Shown one piece after another: positions 14,570 to 23,943 of a stretch of DNA of 64,000 nt. Location of the stretch: positions 15,796 through 79,795 of the forward strand of contig JAKAQB010000009.1 of assembly GCA_021811865.1 (NCBI GenBank). Direction: 5' to 3'. How positions within the stretch are numbered: the stretch's first letter is position 1; each line of letters starts with the position of its first letter. The stretch is from Actinomycetes bacterium. Lineage in GTDB: Bacteria; Actinomycetota; Acidimicrobiia; Acidimicrobiales; Palsa-688. Under the pieces are notes generated by a model, which was not told the origin of the DNA, searched no databases, and worked only from the letters and a program-made list of their open reading frames with translations. The position numbers and the translations under genes are program-made.

Positions 14570-16623
14570 GCGCCGGCGTGCCCGACGACGAGAGGGTTGA
14601 CCTCGAGCTCCGCGACGGCGGGGTGGGCGGCGGCCGCCTGGGAGAGGGCTGCGGCGGCGGCGCCGGCCGCGGCCACGTCGAGGGCCGGCCGGCCCCGGGC
14701 CCCTGTCAGCAGCGGTGCACCCCGTAGGGACCTGACCAGCGCCTCCCCCTGGACGGCGGTGAGCGGGGCGAGGGCGGCGGCCACGTCGCCAAGGACCTCG
14801 GTGTGGACGCCCCCCAACCCGACGACGGCGACCGGGCCGAAGCGGGGATCGCGCACGCAGCCGACGAGCAGCTCGACCGCCCCGTCGAGGGGCACCATGG
14901 TCTCGACCGACAGGGGCGCCGGCCCGAGGCGTGACCACAGGTCGGCGGCAGCACGGGCGAGTTGGTCCTCGTCGCCGACGTCGAGGACCACCCCGCCCTG
15001 GTCGGACTTGTGCTCGAGCGCCACCGCCTTGACCACGACCGGCCAGCCGAGGAGATCGGCCGCCACGGTCGCCTCGCTGATGTCGGAGACGCGGTGGGCG
15101 GCGACGAGAGGGAACCCGTGGGACTCGAGCAGCGCCCGCGCCGCGAAGTAGCCGCCCAACGCCGGACCGGGGCACGGCGCCGGCAGGTCCGGCACGCCGA
15201 GCGGCGGTTGGGTCGCGCGCCGCCACAGCCGTGCGGCCACCCAGGCGGCGTCGGCGACGTCCAGGAACACCGGGATGCCGCCGGCTCGTAGCCGGCCGAC
15301 TGGTGAGTCGGGGTCCGTTCGGCTGTTTCCGGCGGGCATGGTGTTGGCGTACATGGTGTGCGTGAGGACGGGCTTGCCCGACTTGGCTGCTTGCTCGACC
15401 ATCGTGGAGGCGACCTCGAGCTCGACCGCGGCGATCTCCGGCCCGTAGTCCCCGTAGCCCCCGAAATATCCGGTCATGAGGACAGCATCGACGTCGTCGG
15501 CGTCGAGCAGGGTTCCGAGCACGCGGGAGAACGACCACAGGTCCTTCTCGCCCGCGCCGGCCAGGTCGACGGGATTGGCGGTGCCCCCGGCCGTGCCGGT
15601 GGCATCTGCGAGCCGCGCCGCCAGGTCGGCATCGAAGGCGGGCACGACCAGGCCGCTGCGCTCGGCCACGTCGGCGGCGATGGCACCGTGACCGCCGCCG
15701 TCGGCCAGGATCCCCACCTTCGGTCCCCGTGGGGCCGGCACGAGGAGCCCCTGGACGAGGTTGATCAGCTCCTTCGGAGTGGTGACGCGTTGGATGCCGG
15801 CGGCGCGGCAGGCGGCGTCGATGGATCGCTCCCCTGACACCATCGCGCCGGTGTGGGACCGGGCGGCGCGCTCCGCTGCTCCTCCGCCACCGACGGAGAT
15901 CATGACGACCGGCTTGCCTGACCGGGCGATCGCCTCAGCGGCTCGTAGGAAGCGGCGCCCGTCGCGGACGTCCTCGCAGTAGACGGTGACGGCCTCGACC
16001 GTGGGGGAGCGGCCGAAGTCCTCGACGAGATCGGCGACCTCGAGGTCGGCCTGGTTGCCGATGGACGCGAAGCGGGAGAAGCCCAGGCCGGCGGCGCCGG
16101 CGAGCATGCCGAGCTCCAGGGCGAGGTTGCCGCTCTGGGAGATGAGGCCGATGCTCCCTTCTGGTAGATCGTTGGATGCCAGGTGGAGATCGGCGGCGGT
16201 GTCGGCCAGGCCAAGGCAGTTGGGCCCGAGCAGCACGGCGCCGGCGGCCCGGATGCGTTCGACGGCGGCCCGCTCGCGCGCCGCTCCCTGCGGACCGGTC
16301 TCGGCCAGGCCGGCGGTGATGCCGAGCAGCGCCGTGGCGCCCGCCTCCAAGGCGTCGTCCACGGCCTGTTCGAACGACGTCGCCGGGACGCATAGGACCA
16401 CGAGCTCGGGCTTTGCCGGCAGCTCGCGCAGCGACGGGTACGCCCGGCGACCGAGCACGGTCGCCGCCCGGCGGTTGACGAGGTAGACGTCGCGGCGGTG
16501 CTCGCCCCGCAGCGCGTTGCGGGCCAGCCAATGGCCCCACTTCCGCTGATCGTCGGAGGCCCCGAGCACGGCGAGCGACCTCGGGTCGAAGAGCGGCCGC
16601 AGGTCCCGGGTCAAGGGCCCCAC
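14521..16623 (-). CDS. ADP-forming acyl-CoA synthetase, fused alpha-beta type
   Basis: 700 residues from GTG 16623 (VGPLTRDLRPLFDP), the usual length for the fused form. The CoA-binding Rossmann domain starts LFDPRSLAVLGASDD, the succinyl-CoA-ligase-like domain carries LLGPNCLG, LISQSGNLA and the phospho-His motif in RSHTGAM (about residue 265), and the C-terminal ATP-grasp half carries LVVAHRVSDI...PVVVKAVALEHKSD with EVNPL near the end. It interconverts acyl-CoA + ADP + Pi and acid + ATP + CoA. The open frame continues upstream into an ABC-transporter ATPase remnant that is not part of this protein. Confidence 0.88.
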   Translation of the reverse strand: MGPLTRDLRPLFDPRSLAVLGASDDQRKWGHWLARNALRGEHRRDVYLVNRRAATVLGRRAYPSLRELPAKPELVVLCVPATSFEQAVDDALEAGATALLGITAGLAETGPQGAARERAAVERIRAAGAVLLGPNCLGLADTAADLHLASNDLPEGSIGLISQSGNLALELGMLAGAAGLGFSRFASIGNQADLEVADLVEDFGRSPTVEAVTVYCEDVRDGRRFLRAAEAIARSGKPVVMISVGGGGAAERAARSHTGAMVSGERSIDAACRAAGIQRVTTPKELINLVQGLLVPAPRGPKVGILADGGGHGAIAADVAERSGLVVPAFDADLAARLADATGTAGGTANPVDLAGAGEKDLWSFSRVLGTLLDADDVDAVLMTGYFGGYGDYGPEIAAVELEVASTMVEQAAKSGKPVLTHTMYANTMPAGNSRTDPDSPVGRLRAGGIPVFLDVADAAWVAARLWRRATQPPLGVPDLPAPCPGPALGGYFAARALLESHGFPLVAAHRVSDISEATVAADLLGWPVVVKAVALEHKSDQGGVVLDVGDEDQLARAAADLWSRLGPAPLSVETMVPLDGAVELLVGCVRDPRFGPVAVVGLGGVHTEVLGDVAAALAPLTAVQGEALVRSLRGAPLLTGARGRPALDVAAAGAAAAALSQAAAAHPAVAELEVNPLVVGHAGAYGVDARLVVSTVGSL

Positions 16624-16653
16624 TGTTGGGCGGGGGTCGCCTCGCGCCAGGCG

Positions 16654-16737
16654 AGGCTCGACGATGACGGCTTGGACGGAGACGTCGAGGGCGGAGGTGA
16701 CCTCGTCGCAGACCAGCAGGGTGGGTTCGACATCGGG
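16654..16737 (-). pseudogene. Oligopeptide ABC-transporter ATPase fragment (Walker B/D-loop)
   Basis: In the same minus frame as the downstream acyl-CoA synthetase, about 26 codons read VEPTLLVCDEVTSALDVSVQ followed by AVIVE. That is the Walker B and D-loop of DppD/OppF-type ATPases. There is no Walker A, no LSGGQ signature and no H-loop around it. It looks like a scrap left by deletion of an ABC-transporter gene. Confidence 0.65.
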
Positions 16738-16888
16738 TGCCGCTCGCCCCACCGCAGCACTGCGACCGGTTGCGCCGGAGCGGTGTCCAGCATCTCGTCG
16801 ACGAGCATCGGCTTTCCCCCGGTTGTACGACGCCCGTACTGTAACCACCCCGGGGCGGCCGGTCGGCTCGCACGCTACCGTGGCCACC

Positions 16889-17857
16889 GTGCGAGCCGTC
16901 GTGGCCACAGCGGCGGGGGGCCCTGAGGTCCTGGAGGTACAGGACCGGGACGACCCTTCCCCCGCTACCGGGCAGCTGCTGGTGGACGTCGCCGCCGCCG
17001 GGGTCAACTTCATGGACATCTACGGCCGGGAGGGGCGCCGACCCTACGCCGGGACGCCCCCGTGGGTGCCCGGCGCCGAGGGTGCCGGCACCGTCTCTGC
17101 CGTCGGCGAGGGCGTGAGCGGGTTCTCGGTCGGCGACCTGGTGGCCTGGGCGTCGGCTCCCGGCAGCTACGCCCAACGGGTGGTCGTCGACGCGGGGCGT
17201 GCCGTCCACGTCCCGCCCGGGGTGGGCGCCGAGCGGGCCGCAGCGGTGATGTTGCAGGGGATCACAGCGCACTACCTCTGCCACAGCACGTACCCGGTCG
17301 CGACTGGCGACGTGGTCGTGGTCCACGCCGCCGGCGGCGGCGTCGGCCTGTTGCTGACCCAGATGGTGAAGCGACTCGGCGGCGTGGTGGTTGCCACCAC
17401 CTCTGGGGGCGACAAGGAGGAGGCGGCGAGGCGCGCCGGGGCCGACCACAGCATTGCCTACGACGACGTCGGCGAGGTCGTGCGCCAGGTGACCGGCGGG
17501 GCGGGCGCGGCGGCCGTCTACGACGGGGTCGGTGCAGCCACCTTCGATGCCAGCCTCGCGGCGCTCCGCCGCCGAGGCGTCCTCGTGCTGTACGGGGCCG
17601 CGAGCGGGCCGGTCCCGCCGTTGGAGCTGACCCGCCTGATGACAGGCGGTTCGCTGTACATCACCCGGCCGACCATGGGCGACTACATCGCCACCCGGGA
17701 GGACCTCGACTGGCGGGCAGGAGACCTTTTTGGCTGGGTCGCCGACGGCTCCTTGACGGTGAGCGTCGGCGGCCGCTATCCCCTCGACGCCGCCGCTTCC
17801 GCCCAGGAGGACCTCGCCCGCCGCCGGACCTCGGGCAAGCTGCTGCTCCTGCCCTGA
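16889..17857 (+). CDS. Zinc-independent NADPH:quinone oxidoreductase (zeta-crystallin type)
   Basis: 322 residues from GTG 16889 (VRAVVATAAGGPEVLE). The medium-chain dehydrogenase fold shows VNFMDIYGREG, PGAEGAGTVSAVG and the NADPH motif HAAGGGVGLLL at about residues 146-156. The catalytic and structural zinc cysteines are absent, as in quinone reductases. It reduces quinones or alpha,beta-unsaturated carbonyls with NADPH. Its TGA overlaps the proposed CTG start of thpR. Confidence 0.9.
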   Translation: MRAVVATAAGGPEVLEVQDRDDPSPATGQLLVDVAAAGVNFMDIYGREGRRPYAGTPPWVPGAEGAGTVSAVGEGVSGFSVGDLVAWASAPGSYAQRVVVDAGRAVHVPPGVGAERAAAVMLQGITAHYLCHSTYPVATGDVVVVHAAGGGVGLLLTQMVKRLGGVVVATTSGGDKEEAARRAGADHSIAYDDVGEVVRQVTGGAGAAAVYDGVGAATFDASLAALRRRGVLVLYGAASGPVPPLELTRLMTGGSLYITRPTMGDYIATREDLDWRAGDLFGWVADGSLTVSVGGRYPLDAAASAQEDLARRRTSGKLLLLP

Positions 17858-18363
17858 CCACCAGCCGTCTGTTCGTGGCTGTCTGGCCCCCTCCGGCCGT
17901 CCTCGACCGGATCGCGTCGCTCGACCGGCCGGAGATGCCGGGCATCCGCTGGACGACGCGCCAGCACTGGCACGTGACCCTCCGCTTCCTCGGCGACGTC
18001 GCCGACCTCGAGCGGAGCGACCTCGACACCGCCCTGGCCGCCGTAGCCGCCTCGGCCGGTCCGGCGACTGTGACGGTCGGGCCGGCGACGAGGACGCTCG
18101 GCCAGGCGCTGCTGGTCGTGCCGGTCGGCGGTCTCGACCGCTTGGCGGCTGCCGTGCATGCCGTGACCGGGGCCGGCGACCGCCCTTTTGTCGGGCACAT
18201 GACCCTGGCCCGGGCCCGCCGGAAGGCGCGGGTCCCGCACGGCCTCGGGGGTACCCCGCTCGAAGCGGTGTGGACGGCGACCGAGATGGTCCTTGCCCGG
18301 AGCCGCCTCGACGCCGCCGGCGCCGTGTACGAGCCAGCGGCTCGGTACCGCCTCGGCGGGTAG
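17854..18363 (+). CDS. thpR: RNA 2',3'-cyclic phosphodiesterase, CTG start
   Basis: 169 residues. Both catalytic HxT motifs of the LigT/2H family are present: HVTLRFLGD (about residue 41) and HMTLARARR (about 113). RLFVAVWPP is the first strand and must be included, which excludes GTG 17875. The only sensible start is CTG 17854, overlapping the upstream stop as CTGA. It hydrolyses 2',3'-cyclic phosphates to 2'-phosphates. Confidence 0.85.
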   Translation: MTTSRLFVAVWPPPAVLDRIASLDRPEMPGIRWTTRQHWHVTLRFLGDVADLERSDLDTALAAVAASAGPATVTVGPATRTLGQALLVVPVGGLDRLAAAVHAVTGAGDRPFVGHMTLARARRKARVPHGLGGTPLEAVWTATEMVLARSRLDAAGAVYEPAARYRLGG

Positions 18364-18500
18364 CGTCCCACGCCACGCGGACCCTCGATGGGCTCCTCGG
18401 CGACGTGCTAGGCGACCGCATCGACGTCGGCCAGGTGCTCGGCGTCAAACCCGATCGCGGCCGCTCCGGGATGCCGTCGCGGCTGCGCTCCGGCGCCTGA
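18364..18500 (+). other. Possible frameshifted coding scrap
   Basis: One frame reads TLDGLLGDVLGDRIDVGQVL then GVKPD; a second frame continues with RDAVAAALRRLSPRS. Joined, they resemble the end of a globular protein interrupted by a frameshift. I do not recognise the family. It could equally be chance in GC-rich DNA. Confidence 0.25.
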
Positions 18501-18556
18501 GCCCACGGAGCGCATCCGTAGACTGGATCGACCACCACGCCTGGAGGACCCTTTCT

Positions 18557-19636
18557 GTGGGACTGTCGATCGGGATCGTAGGGCTGCCCAACGTCGGCAA
18601 GTCCACCCTCTTCAATGCCCTGACGGGCAACGCCGCCCTCGCCGCCAACTACCCCTTCGCCACCATCGACCCCAACGTCGGCGTCGTCAACGTGCCCGAC
18701 CCGAGGCTCGACCGCCTTGCCGAGCTCTACGCCAGCGAGCGCGTCGTCCCCGCCACGGTCACCTTCGTCGACATCGCCGGGCTGGTCCGGGGAGCGTCGG
18801 CGGGCGAGGGGCTCGGCAACCAGTTCCTCGCCGCCATCCGCGAGACCGACGCCATATGCCAGGTGGTGCGGGTGTTCTCCGATCCGGACGTCGTCCACGT
18901 CGAGGGTGCCGTCGACCCCCGCGCCGACATCGAGACCGTCAACACCGAGCTCGTGCTGGCAGACATCCAGACCATCGACAACCGCCGTGCGAGGCTCCAG
19001 CGGGAAGTCAAGGGCAGGCCGGAGCTGCGTGGCACCCTGGACGCCGTTGAGCGTGCCCGTGCCGTCCTGGATGCCGGCGTGCCGGTGTCCGCCGCCGGCG
19101 ACCGGGTCGACGCGGCGCTGCTGGCCGATCTGCACCTTCTGACAGCGAAGCCTTTCATCTATGCCTTCAACATCGATGAGGCCGAGATCGGCGACGACGC
19201 CCGGGCCAAGGAGCTGGTGACCCCGGTCGCGCCGGCGCCTGCCGTCGTCGTATGCGCCGGGATCGAAGCGGAGCTCGTCGGCTTGGGTGCCGAGGAGGCC
19301 GCCGAGCTCCTCGCGGGGTACGGGCAGTCGACATCGGGCCTCGAGCAGCTCGTGCACGTCGGCTTCGGGGCCCTCGGGCTGCAGACGTTCCTCACCGCCG
19401 GGCCCAAGGAGTCCCGGGCCTGGACGATCCGGCTCGGTGCTACCGCTCCTCAGGCGGCCGGCGTCATCCACACCGACTTCCAGAGGGGCTTCGTGAAGGC
19501 AGAGGTGGTGAGCTACGACGACCTCTTGGAGCTCGGGTCCGTGCCTGCCGTGCGGGCCGCTGGCAGGGCTCGTCTGGAGGGCAAGGACTATGTGATGCGC
19601 GACGGCGACGTCGTGGAGTTCCGCTTCAACGTGTGA
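18557..19636 (+). CDS. ychF: Redox-regulated ATPase/GTPase YchF
   Basis: 359 residues; GTG 18557 has CTGGAGGA eight bases upstream. The Obg-type P-loop GLPNVGKST (residues 8-16), FVDIAGLVRGASAGEGLGNQFL switch region and NID(EAE) in place of NKxD mark YchF. The C-terminal TGS domain ends in the conserved YVMRDGDVVEFRFNV. YchF binds ribosomes and ATP in preference to GTP. TGCCAC-CA-GTGGCA at 19671-19684 may terminate it. Confidence 0.95.
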   Translation: MGLSIGIVGLPNVGKSTLFNALTGNAALAANYPFATIDPNVGVVNVPDPRLDRLAELYASERVVPATVTFVDIAGLVRGASAGEGLGNQFLAAIRETDAICQVVRVFSDPDVVHVEGAVDPRADIETVNTELVLADIQTIDNRRARLQREVKGRPELRGTLDAVERARAVLDAGVPVSAAGDRVDAALLADLHLLTAKPFIYAFNIDEAEIGDDARAKELVTPVAPAPAVVVCAGIEAELVGLGAEEAAELLAGYGQSTSGLEQLVHVGFGALGLQTFLTAGPKESRAWTIRLGATAPQAAGVIHTDFQRGFVKAEVVSYDDLLELGSVPAVRAAGRARLEGKDYVMRDGDVVEFRFNV

Positions 19637-19829
19637 GTCGAGTCCCGCTTCGATTGCCGTCAGCACGGGTTGCCACCAGTGGCACGAAGTCCTTGCGCGT
19701 GGCAGGAGTCACTCCTAGCCTTCGTGGGTACGGGCCGGGGCCGGCCGCTGGTCGCAGCAAGGGGGAGACCGGACCGCCTCGGCTCGATCAGCGCTCGTGG
19801 CAGCGGCTGCCATGGGTAGCCTGACGAAC

Positions 19830-20252
19830 ATGAGTAGCCACGCCGATGTCCCGCCCGAGGTGGTGAAGAGCGACGAGGAGTGGCGGTCCCATCTCGGCGA
19901 GGAGCGCTATGACGTGCTCCGGCGAGGCGGGACCGAGCCGCCCTGGTCGGGGAAGTACGTCCACAACCACGATGACGGGACGTACCGTTGCGGCGCTTGC
20001 GGCAACGTCTTGTTCCGCTCGGAGACGAAGTTCGACTCCGGCAGCGGGTGGCCGAGCTTCACGGAGCCAGCCGTCGTTGACGCCGTCGTCTTGCTGGAGG
20101 ACCGCAGCCACGGCATCACCCGCACCGAGGTGCGCTGTCGGCGGTGCGGCGGCCACCTCGGCCACGTGTTCGCCGACGGGCCGGCGCCGACCGGCTTGCG
20201 GTACTGCATGAACTCGCTGTCGCTCGACTTCGAGCCTTTCACCCTCGGCTAG
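19830..20252 (+). CDS. msrB: Peptide-methionine (R)-S-oxide reductase
   Basis: 140 residues. Zinc pairs CGAC and CRRC, the GSGWPSF substrate motif, GGHLGHVF and the catalytic Cys in RYCMNSLSL are all present. MsrB reduces R-methionine sulfoxide in proteins with thioredoxin as donor. ATG 19830 matches the family N-terminus; ATG 19812 and GTG 19797 are in frame but add unmatched residues. Confidence 0.95.
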   Translation: MSSHADVPPEVVKSDEEWRSHLGEERYDVLRRGGTEPPWSGKYVHNHDDGTYRCGACGNVLFRSETKFDSGSGWPSFTEPAVVDAVVLLEDRSHGITRTEVRCRRCGGHLGHVFADGPAPTGLRYCMNSLSLDFEPFTLG

Positions 20253-20312
20253 CAAGCGGGGCCGAGGACGCCTGGCCGCCGGTGCCACAGCGCACCGGTA
20301 AGGTTCGATCCG

Positions 20313-23039
20313 GTGTTGCCGCCGCCGGATGCCTTCGGGCGCGGCGTCGTCGTGACCGGCGACGCTGCGCCTCCCGCGCCGTGGTCGTCGGCGCCGGCCG
20401 TTGTGGTGGACGAGGCGACGCTCGACTCCCCGGGAGCGGTGGTGGGCCAGTTGCACGAGGCCTGGGCCAGGCGGCGCCCGGTCACTGTGCGGCTCTTCGT
20501 CGACCCGGCGCGCTTTCGGGTGCCGGTCCCGGTGACAGCGGAGCCATGGACGCTCACCGCCGACTTCGAGCCGTTGGCTGACCGCCTCCAGTTCCTGGTC
20601 TGGGCCAACACCTACGACGCTCGCGGGGTGGCGGGGGCCGGCGGGGGGGAGCCGGTGTGGTGGTGGGCCCGCAAGGCGGGGCGCCTCGGTGCCCTACCGG
20701 TCGGGGCCGGCAGTGCCGGAGATGTGGTCCTCCCCGATGGGCGGCAGGCTTGGATCGACGCCGGCCCGCGCCGCACCTGGCCTGCCGGCTCGATCGACGG
20801 CGCCGTGGTGGTCCACGCCGAATCCGTCGAGCGCGACCGGCTCACCGTCGCCCCTTCTCTCGTAGGACCGCAGGGGGTGGCGGCCGGTGACCTGGCGCCG
20901 GACCAGCTGGCTGCGGTCACGAGCGACGCCGGTGCCGCCCGGGTGATCGCGCCGGCCGGATCAGGCAAGACCAGGGTCCTGACCGAGCGCCTCCGGCACC
21001 TTCTCGTCGACCGCGGATGGGAGCCGGACTGCGTGCTGGCCGTCGCATACAACAAGAAGGCGCAGGAGGAGCTCGACCAGCGCACGGCCGGAACCGGCGC
21101 CCGGACCCGAACGCTCAACTCGCTCGGCCTGGCCGTCCTCACCCGCGCCCGGGGGGCTGCGCCTGCGGTCCTCGCCGAGCGGGACGTCCGGCGGGTGGTC
21201 GAGCGCCTGGCTCCGCCGGCGCGCCGGCGGAGCAACACCGACCCCATCGCTCCGTACCTCGAGGGGCTGTCCGCTGTCAGGCTCGGCCTGCGGGACCCCG
21301 GCGACGTGGAAGCCTCACGCGACGACGTGCCCGGGTTGGCGGTGATGTGGCCCCGGTTCCGCGCTGCGTTGGCCGAGGCCGGAGCGGTGGACTTCGACGA
21401 GCAGGTCTACGGCGCCGTCGAGGCGCTGCTGCGTGACGGGAGCCTGAGGGCGGAGATGCGCCTCGGGTGCCGTCACCTACTCGTGGACGAGTTCCAGGAC
21501 CTCACGCCGGCGCACGTCTTGCTCCTACGCCTCCTGGCCGGCCCGGCCCTCGACTGCTTCGGCGTCGGCGACGACGACCAGGTCATCTACGGGCACGCCG
21601 GCGCCGACCCGCGGTTCCTGCTCGAGTACGACCGGCTGTTCCCCGGCGCCGCCGACCACCGCTTGGAGGTCAACTACCGGTGCCGTCCAGCGGTCGTCAC
21701 CGCCGCGGTAGCCCTGCTGGGGCACAACCGGCAGCGGGTGGACAAGACCATCAGGGCCTCCCGCCCGCCAGCGCCTGCGGGATCGCCGCCGGCGCTGGAC
21801 ATCCACCTGCACGGCCGTGGTGAGGGCATCACCTCCCTGGTCGAGGTCGTCCGCGCCCGGCTCGCGCTCGGGGCGGCAGCGGGCGACATCGCCGTGCTCG
21901 CGCGAGTGAACGCCCTGTTGCTCGGGCCGGTCATCGCCCTCGGCGAGGCAGGAGTCGCGGTGCAGTCGGCCGTCAGCCCGGACGTCCTCGAGCGCACCGG
22001 CATGCGCGCCGCCCTGGCTTACCTGCGCATCGCTGTTGCCGATGGGGCCATCTCTTCCGGTGACCTGGTCGAAGTCCTGCGACGCCCGAGCCGGGGCCTG
22101 CCCCCGTGGTTCACGGATCGGCTCCGCCGCAGGAAGGCTTGGTCGATCCCGGCGCTCGAGGGCATCGGGGCCACGATCCCTCACAAGGACAGCGCGAGGA
22201 TCGAGCGCTTCGTGGACGACATCGTCGCCCTGCGCGCTGCGGCCACCCAGCTCGACACCGCCGGGCTGCTCCGATTCGTCCAGGATGACGTCGGCCTCGG
22301 TGGAGCGATGAACCTGCTCGACGCCAGCCGCGGCGGCGAAGGCTCCAGCCACGTCGACGACCTGGAGGCCCTCGAGGCAGTGGCCGCCTTGCATCCCACA
22401 CCAGACGGCTTCGACGCCTGGCTGCGCACCGGGCTCGCCCGGCCGCCGCAGCCGTGCGGGGTGACGGTGGCGACCGTGCACCGGGTGAAGGGCATGGAGT
22501 GGGATCACGTCGTCGTCGCAGCGGTCAACGCCGGCATCGTCCCTCACCGCTTGGCGGAGGACGTGGAGGAGGAGCGGCGGGTCCTCCACGTGGCGCTCAC
22601 CCGCGGCCGCGAGACCGTCACCCTGCTCGCCGATCGGAGCCGGCCGTCACCCATGCTGGACGAGCTCCGGGGGATCGTCGGATCGGATCCGAAGGCGGTG
22701 CCGGCGGGTGCCGCAGCGCGTGGAGGCGGGGGGGCGGGACCCCGGGTTTCCTCGCCCGCCACTCGCGTCCCCCTGCCTGTCTCAGGTGCTGGCCGCAGCG
22801 ACCCAGCGCTCGAGGCGGCGCTGCGCTCGTGGCGCAAGCAGCGGGCGTCAGCGGACGGTGTGCCCGCTTACATGGTCTTCGCCGATCGGACCCTGCTGGC
22901 CATTGCTGCTCGCCGACCGGCGAACCTTGTCGCGCTCCGGCGGGTGGATGGCATCGGCCCCGCAAAGCTCGAGCGCTACGGCGCGGAGATCATCGCTTTG
23001 GTCTCAGCGATGGGCTGCGGTACCGGCGGCGGCGCGTAG
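20313..23039 (+). CDS. UvrD/PcrA-like helicase with unusual N-terminal extension and C-terminal HRDC domain
   Basis: 908 residues. SF1A motifs: Walker A APAGSGKT (about residue 212), YNKKAQEEL (Ia), LLVDEFQDLT (II), GVGDDDQVIYGHAGA (III), YRCRP (IV), TVHRVKGMEWDHV (V) and RRVLHVALTRGRETV (VI). Residues about 830-905 form an HRDC-like domain (AYMVFADRTLLAIAARRP and VDGIGPAKLERYG), as in mycobacterial UvrD2. The first about 200 residues before the helicase core are not part of that architecture. They contain a W-rich segment (EPVWWWARKAGRLGALP) and I cannot assign them. A role in DNA repair translocation is expected. Confidence 0.9.
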   Translation: MLPPPDAFGRGVVVTGDAAPPAPWSSAPAVVVDEATLDSPGAVVGQLHEAWARRRPVTVRLFVDPARFRVPVPVTAEPWTLTADFEPLADRLQFLVWANTYDARGVAGAGGGEPVWWWARKAGRLGALPVGAGSAGDVVLPDGRQAWIDAGPRRTWPAGSIDGAVVVHAESVERDRLTVAPSLVGPQGVAAGDLAPDQLAAVTSDAGAARVIAPAGSGKTRVLTERLRHLLVDRGWEPDCVLAVAYNKKAQEELDQRTAGTGARTRTLNSLGLAVLTRARGAAPAVLAERDVRRVVERLAPPARRRSNTDPIAPYLEGLSAVRLGLRDPGDVEASRDDVPGLAVMWPRFRAALAEAGAVDFDEQVYGAVEALLRDGSLRAEMRLGCRHLLVDEFQDLTPAHVLLLRLLAGPALDCFGVGDDDQVIYGHAGADPRFLLEYDRLFPGAADHRLEVNYRCRPAVVTAAVALLGHNRQRVDKTIRASRPPAPAGSPPALDIHLHGRGEGITSLVEVVRARLALGAAAGDIAVLARVNALLLGPVIALGEAGVAVQSAVSPDVLERTGMRAALAYLRIAVADGAISSGDLVEVLRRPSRGLPPWFTDRLRRRKAWSIPALEGIGATIPHKDSARIERFVDDIVALRAAATQLDTAGLLRFVQDDVGLGGAMNLLDASRGGEGSSHVDDLEALEAVAALHPTPDGFDAWLRTGLARPPQPCGVTVATVHRVKGMEWDHVVVAAVNAGIVPHRLAEDVEEERRVLHVALTRGRETVTLLADRSRPSPMLDELRGIVGSDPKAVPAGAAARGGGGAGPRVSSPATRVPLPVSGAGRSDPALEAALRSWRKQRASADGVPAYMVFADRTLLAIAARRPANLVALRRVDGIGPAKLERYGAEIIALVSAMGCGTGGGA

Positions 23040-23049
23040 GGTGCCGGCG

Positions 23050-23943
23050 ATGGCATACGCGACCGACGAGTTCTCCCTACTGCAGGAGAACGCCGCCGAG
23101 GCCGGCGTCGCCTGGACGGCGCCGGCGGTGCGGAGGGTGGAGGTGCCGCTGACCGGCGGGGTTCTCAGCGCGATCGTCTGGGGGGAGGCTCCTCCGCAGG
23201 TGGTCCTGGTGCACGGCAGCGCGCAGAATGCCCACACCTGGGACACGGTTGCCATCGCCCTGGGACGCCCGGTCGTCGCCGTCGACCTTCCGGGCCACGG
23301 ACGCTCCGCCTGGCGGCCGGACCACGACTACTCGCCGGCCACGCTCGCCAGCGCGCTCGCCGGCGGCATCGAGGCGCTGGCACCGGACGCCCGCCTGCTC
23401 GTCGGCATGTCCCTCGGGGGACTCGCCGGCATCGCCCTCGCTGCCCGACGCCCCGAGCTGGTCCGCTCCCTCGCCCTCGTGGACATCACCCCCGGCGTCG
23501 ACGCCGCCAAGGCGCGGGCCATCACCGCCTTCGTGTCGGGACCGACGCGCTTCGCTTCCTTCGACGAGATCCTGGATCACACCATCCGCCACAACCCAGG
23601 TCGGAGCGAGGCTTCCCTGCGACGCGGGGTGATCCACAACGCCCGGGAGCTCGAGGACGGGTCATGGACGTGGCGGTGGGACCCGGAGGGGATGGCCGTA
23701 CGGTCCGAGGACGCGGGGCGTGACCAACGGTGGCTGTGGGACGACCTGGCGGCGACGGCCATGCCCGTCACGCTGGTGCAGGGCGGCCGGTCCCCCGTCG
23801 TCGACGATGCCGACATCGCCGCGCTGCTCCAACGCCGGCCCGACGCGCAGGTCATGGTGGTGCACGAGGCGGGCCACAGCGTGCAAGGGGACCGGCCGCT
23901 CGAGCTGGCCCGGCTGCTCGGCGGGCTCCTCGAGCAGCGGTGA
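23050..23943 (+). CDS. Alpha/beta hydrolase
   Basis: 297 residues from ATG 23050 (GTG 23041 is in frame). Oxyanion-hole LVHGSAQNAHTW, nucleophile elbow VGMSLGGLAG with Ser at about residue 121, acid near VVDDAD and catalytic His in HEAGHSVQGDRP. The cap region FASFDEILDHTIRHNPGRSE is typical of epoxide-hydrolase/esterase-like members. The substrate is unknown. The stop overlaps the thioesterase start by four bases, so the two are translationally coupled. Confidence 0.9.
   Translation: MAYATDEFSLLQENAAEAGVAWTAPAVRRVEVPLTGGVLSAIVWGEAPPQVVLVHGSAQNAHTWDTVAIALGRPVVAVDLPGHGRSAWRPDHDYSPATLASALAGGIEALAPDARLLVGMSLGGLAGIALAARRPELVRSLALVDITPGVDAAKARAITAFVSGPTRFASFDEILDHTIRHNPGRSEASLRRGVIHNARELEDGSWTWRWDPEGMAVRSEDAGRDQRWLWDDLAATAMPVTLVQGGRSPVVDDADIAALLQRRPDAQVMVVHEAGHSVQGDRPLELARLLGGLLEQR

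Noticed and set aside
15935..19666. 1243-residue minus-strand open frame
   Set aside because: Runs antisense across qor, thpR and ychF and out of frame in the acyl-CoA synthetase; no recognisable domain.
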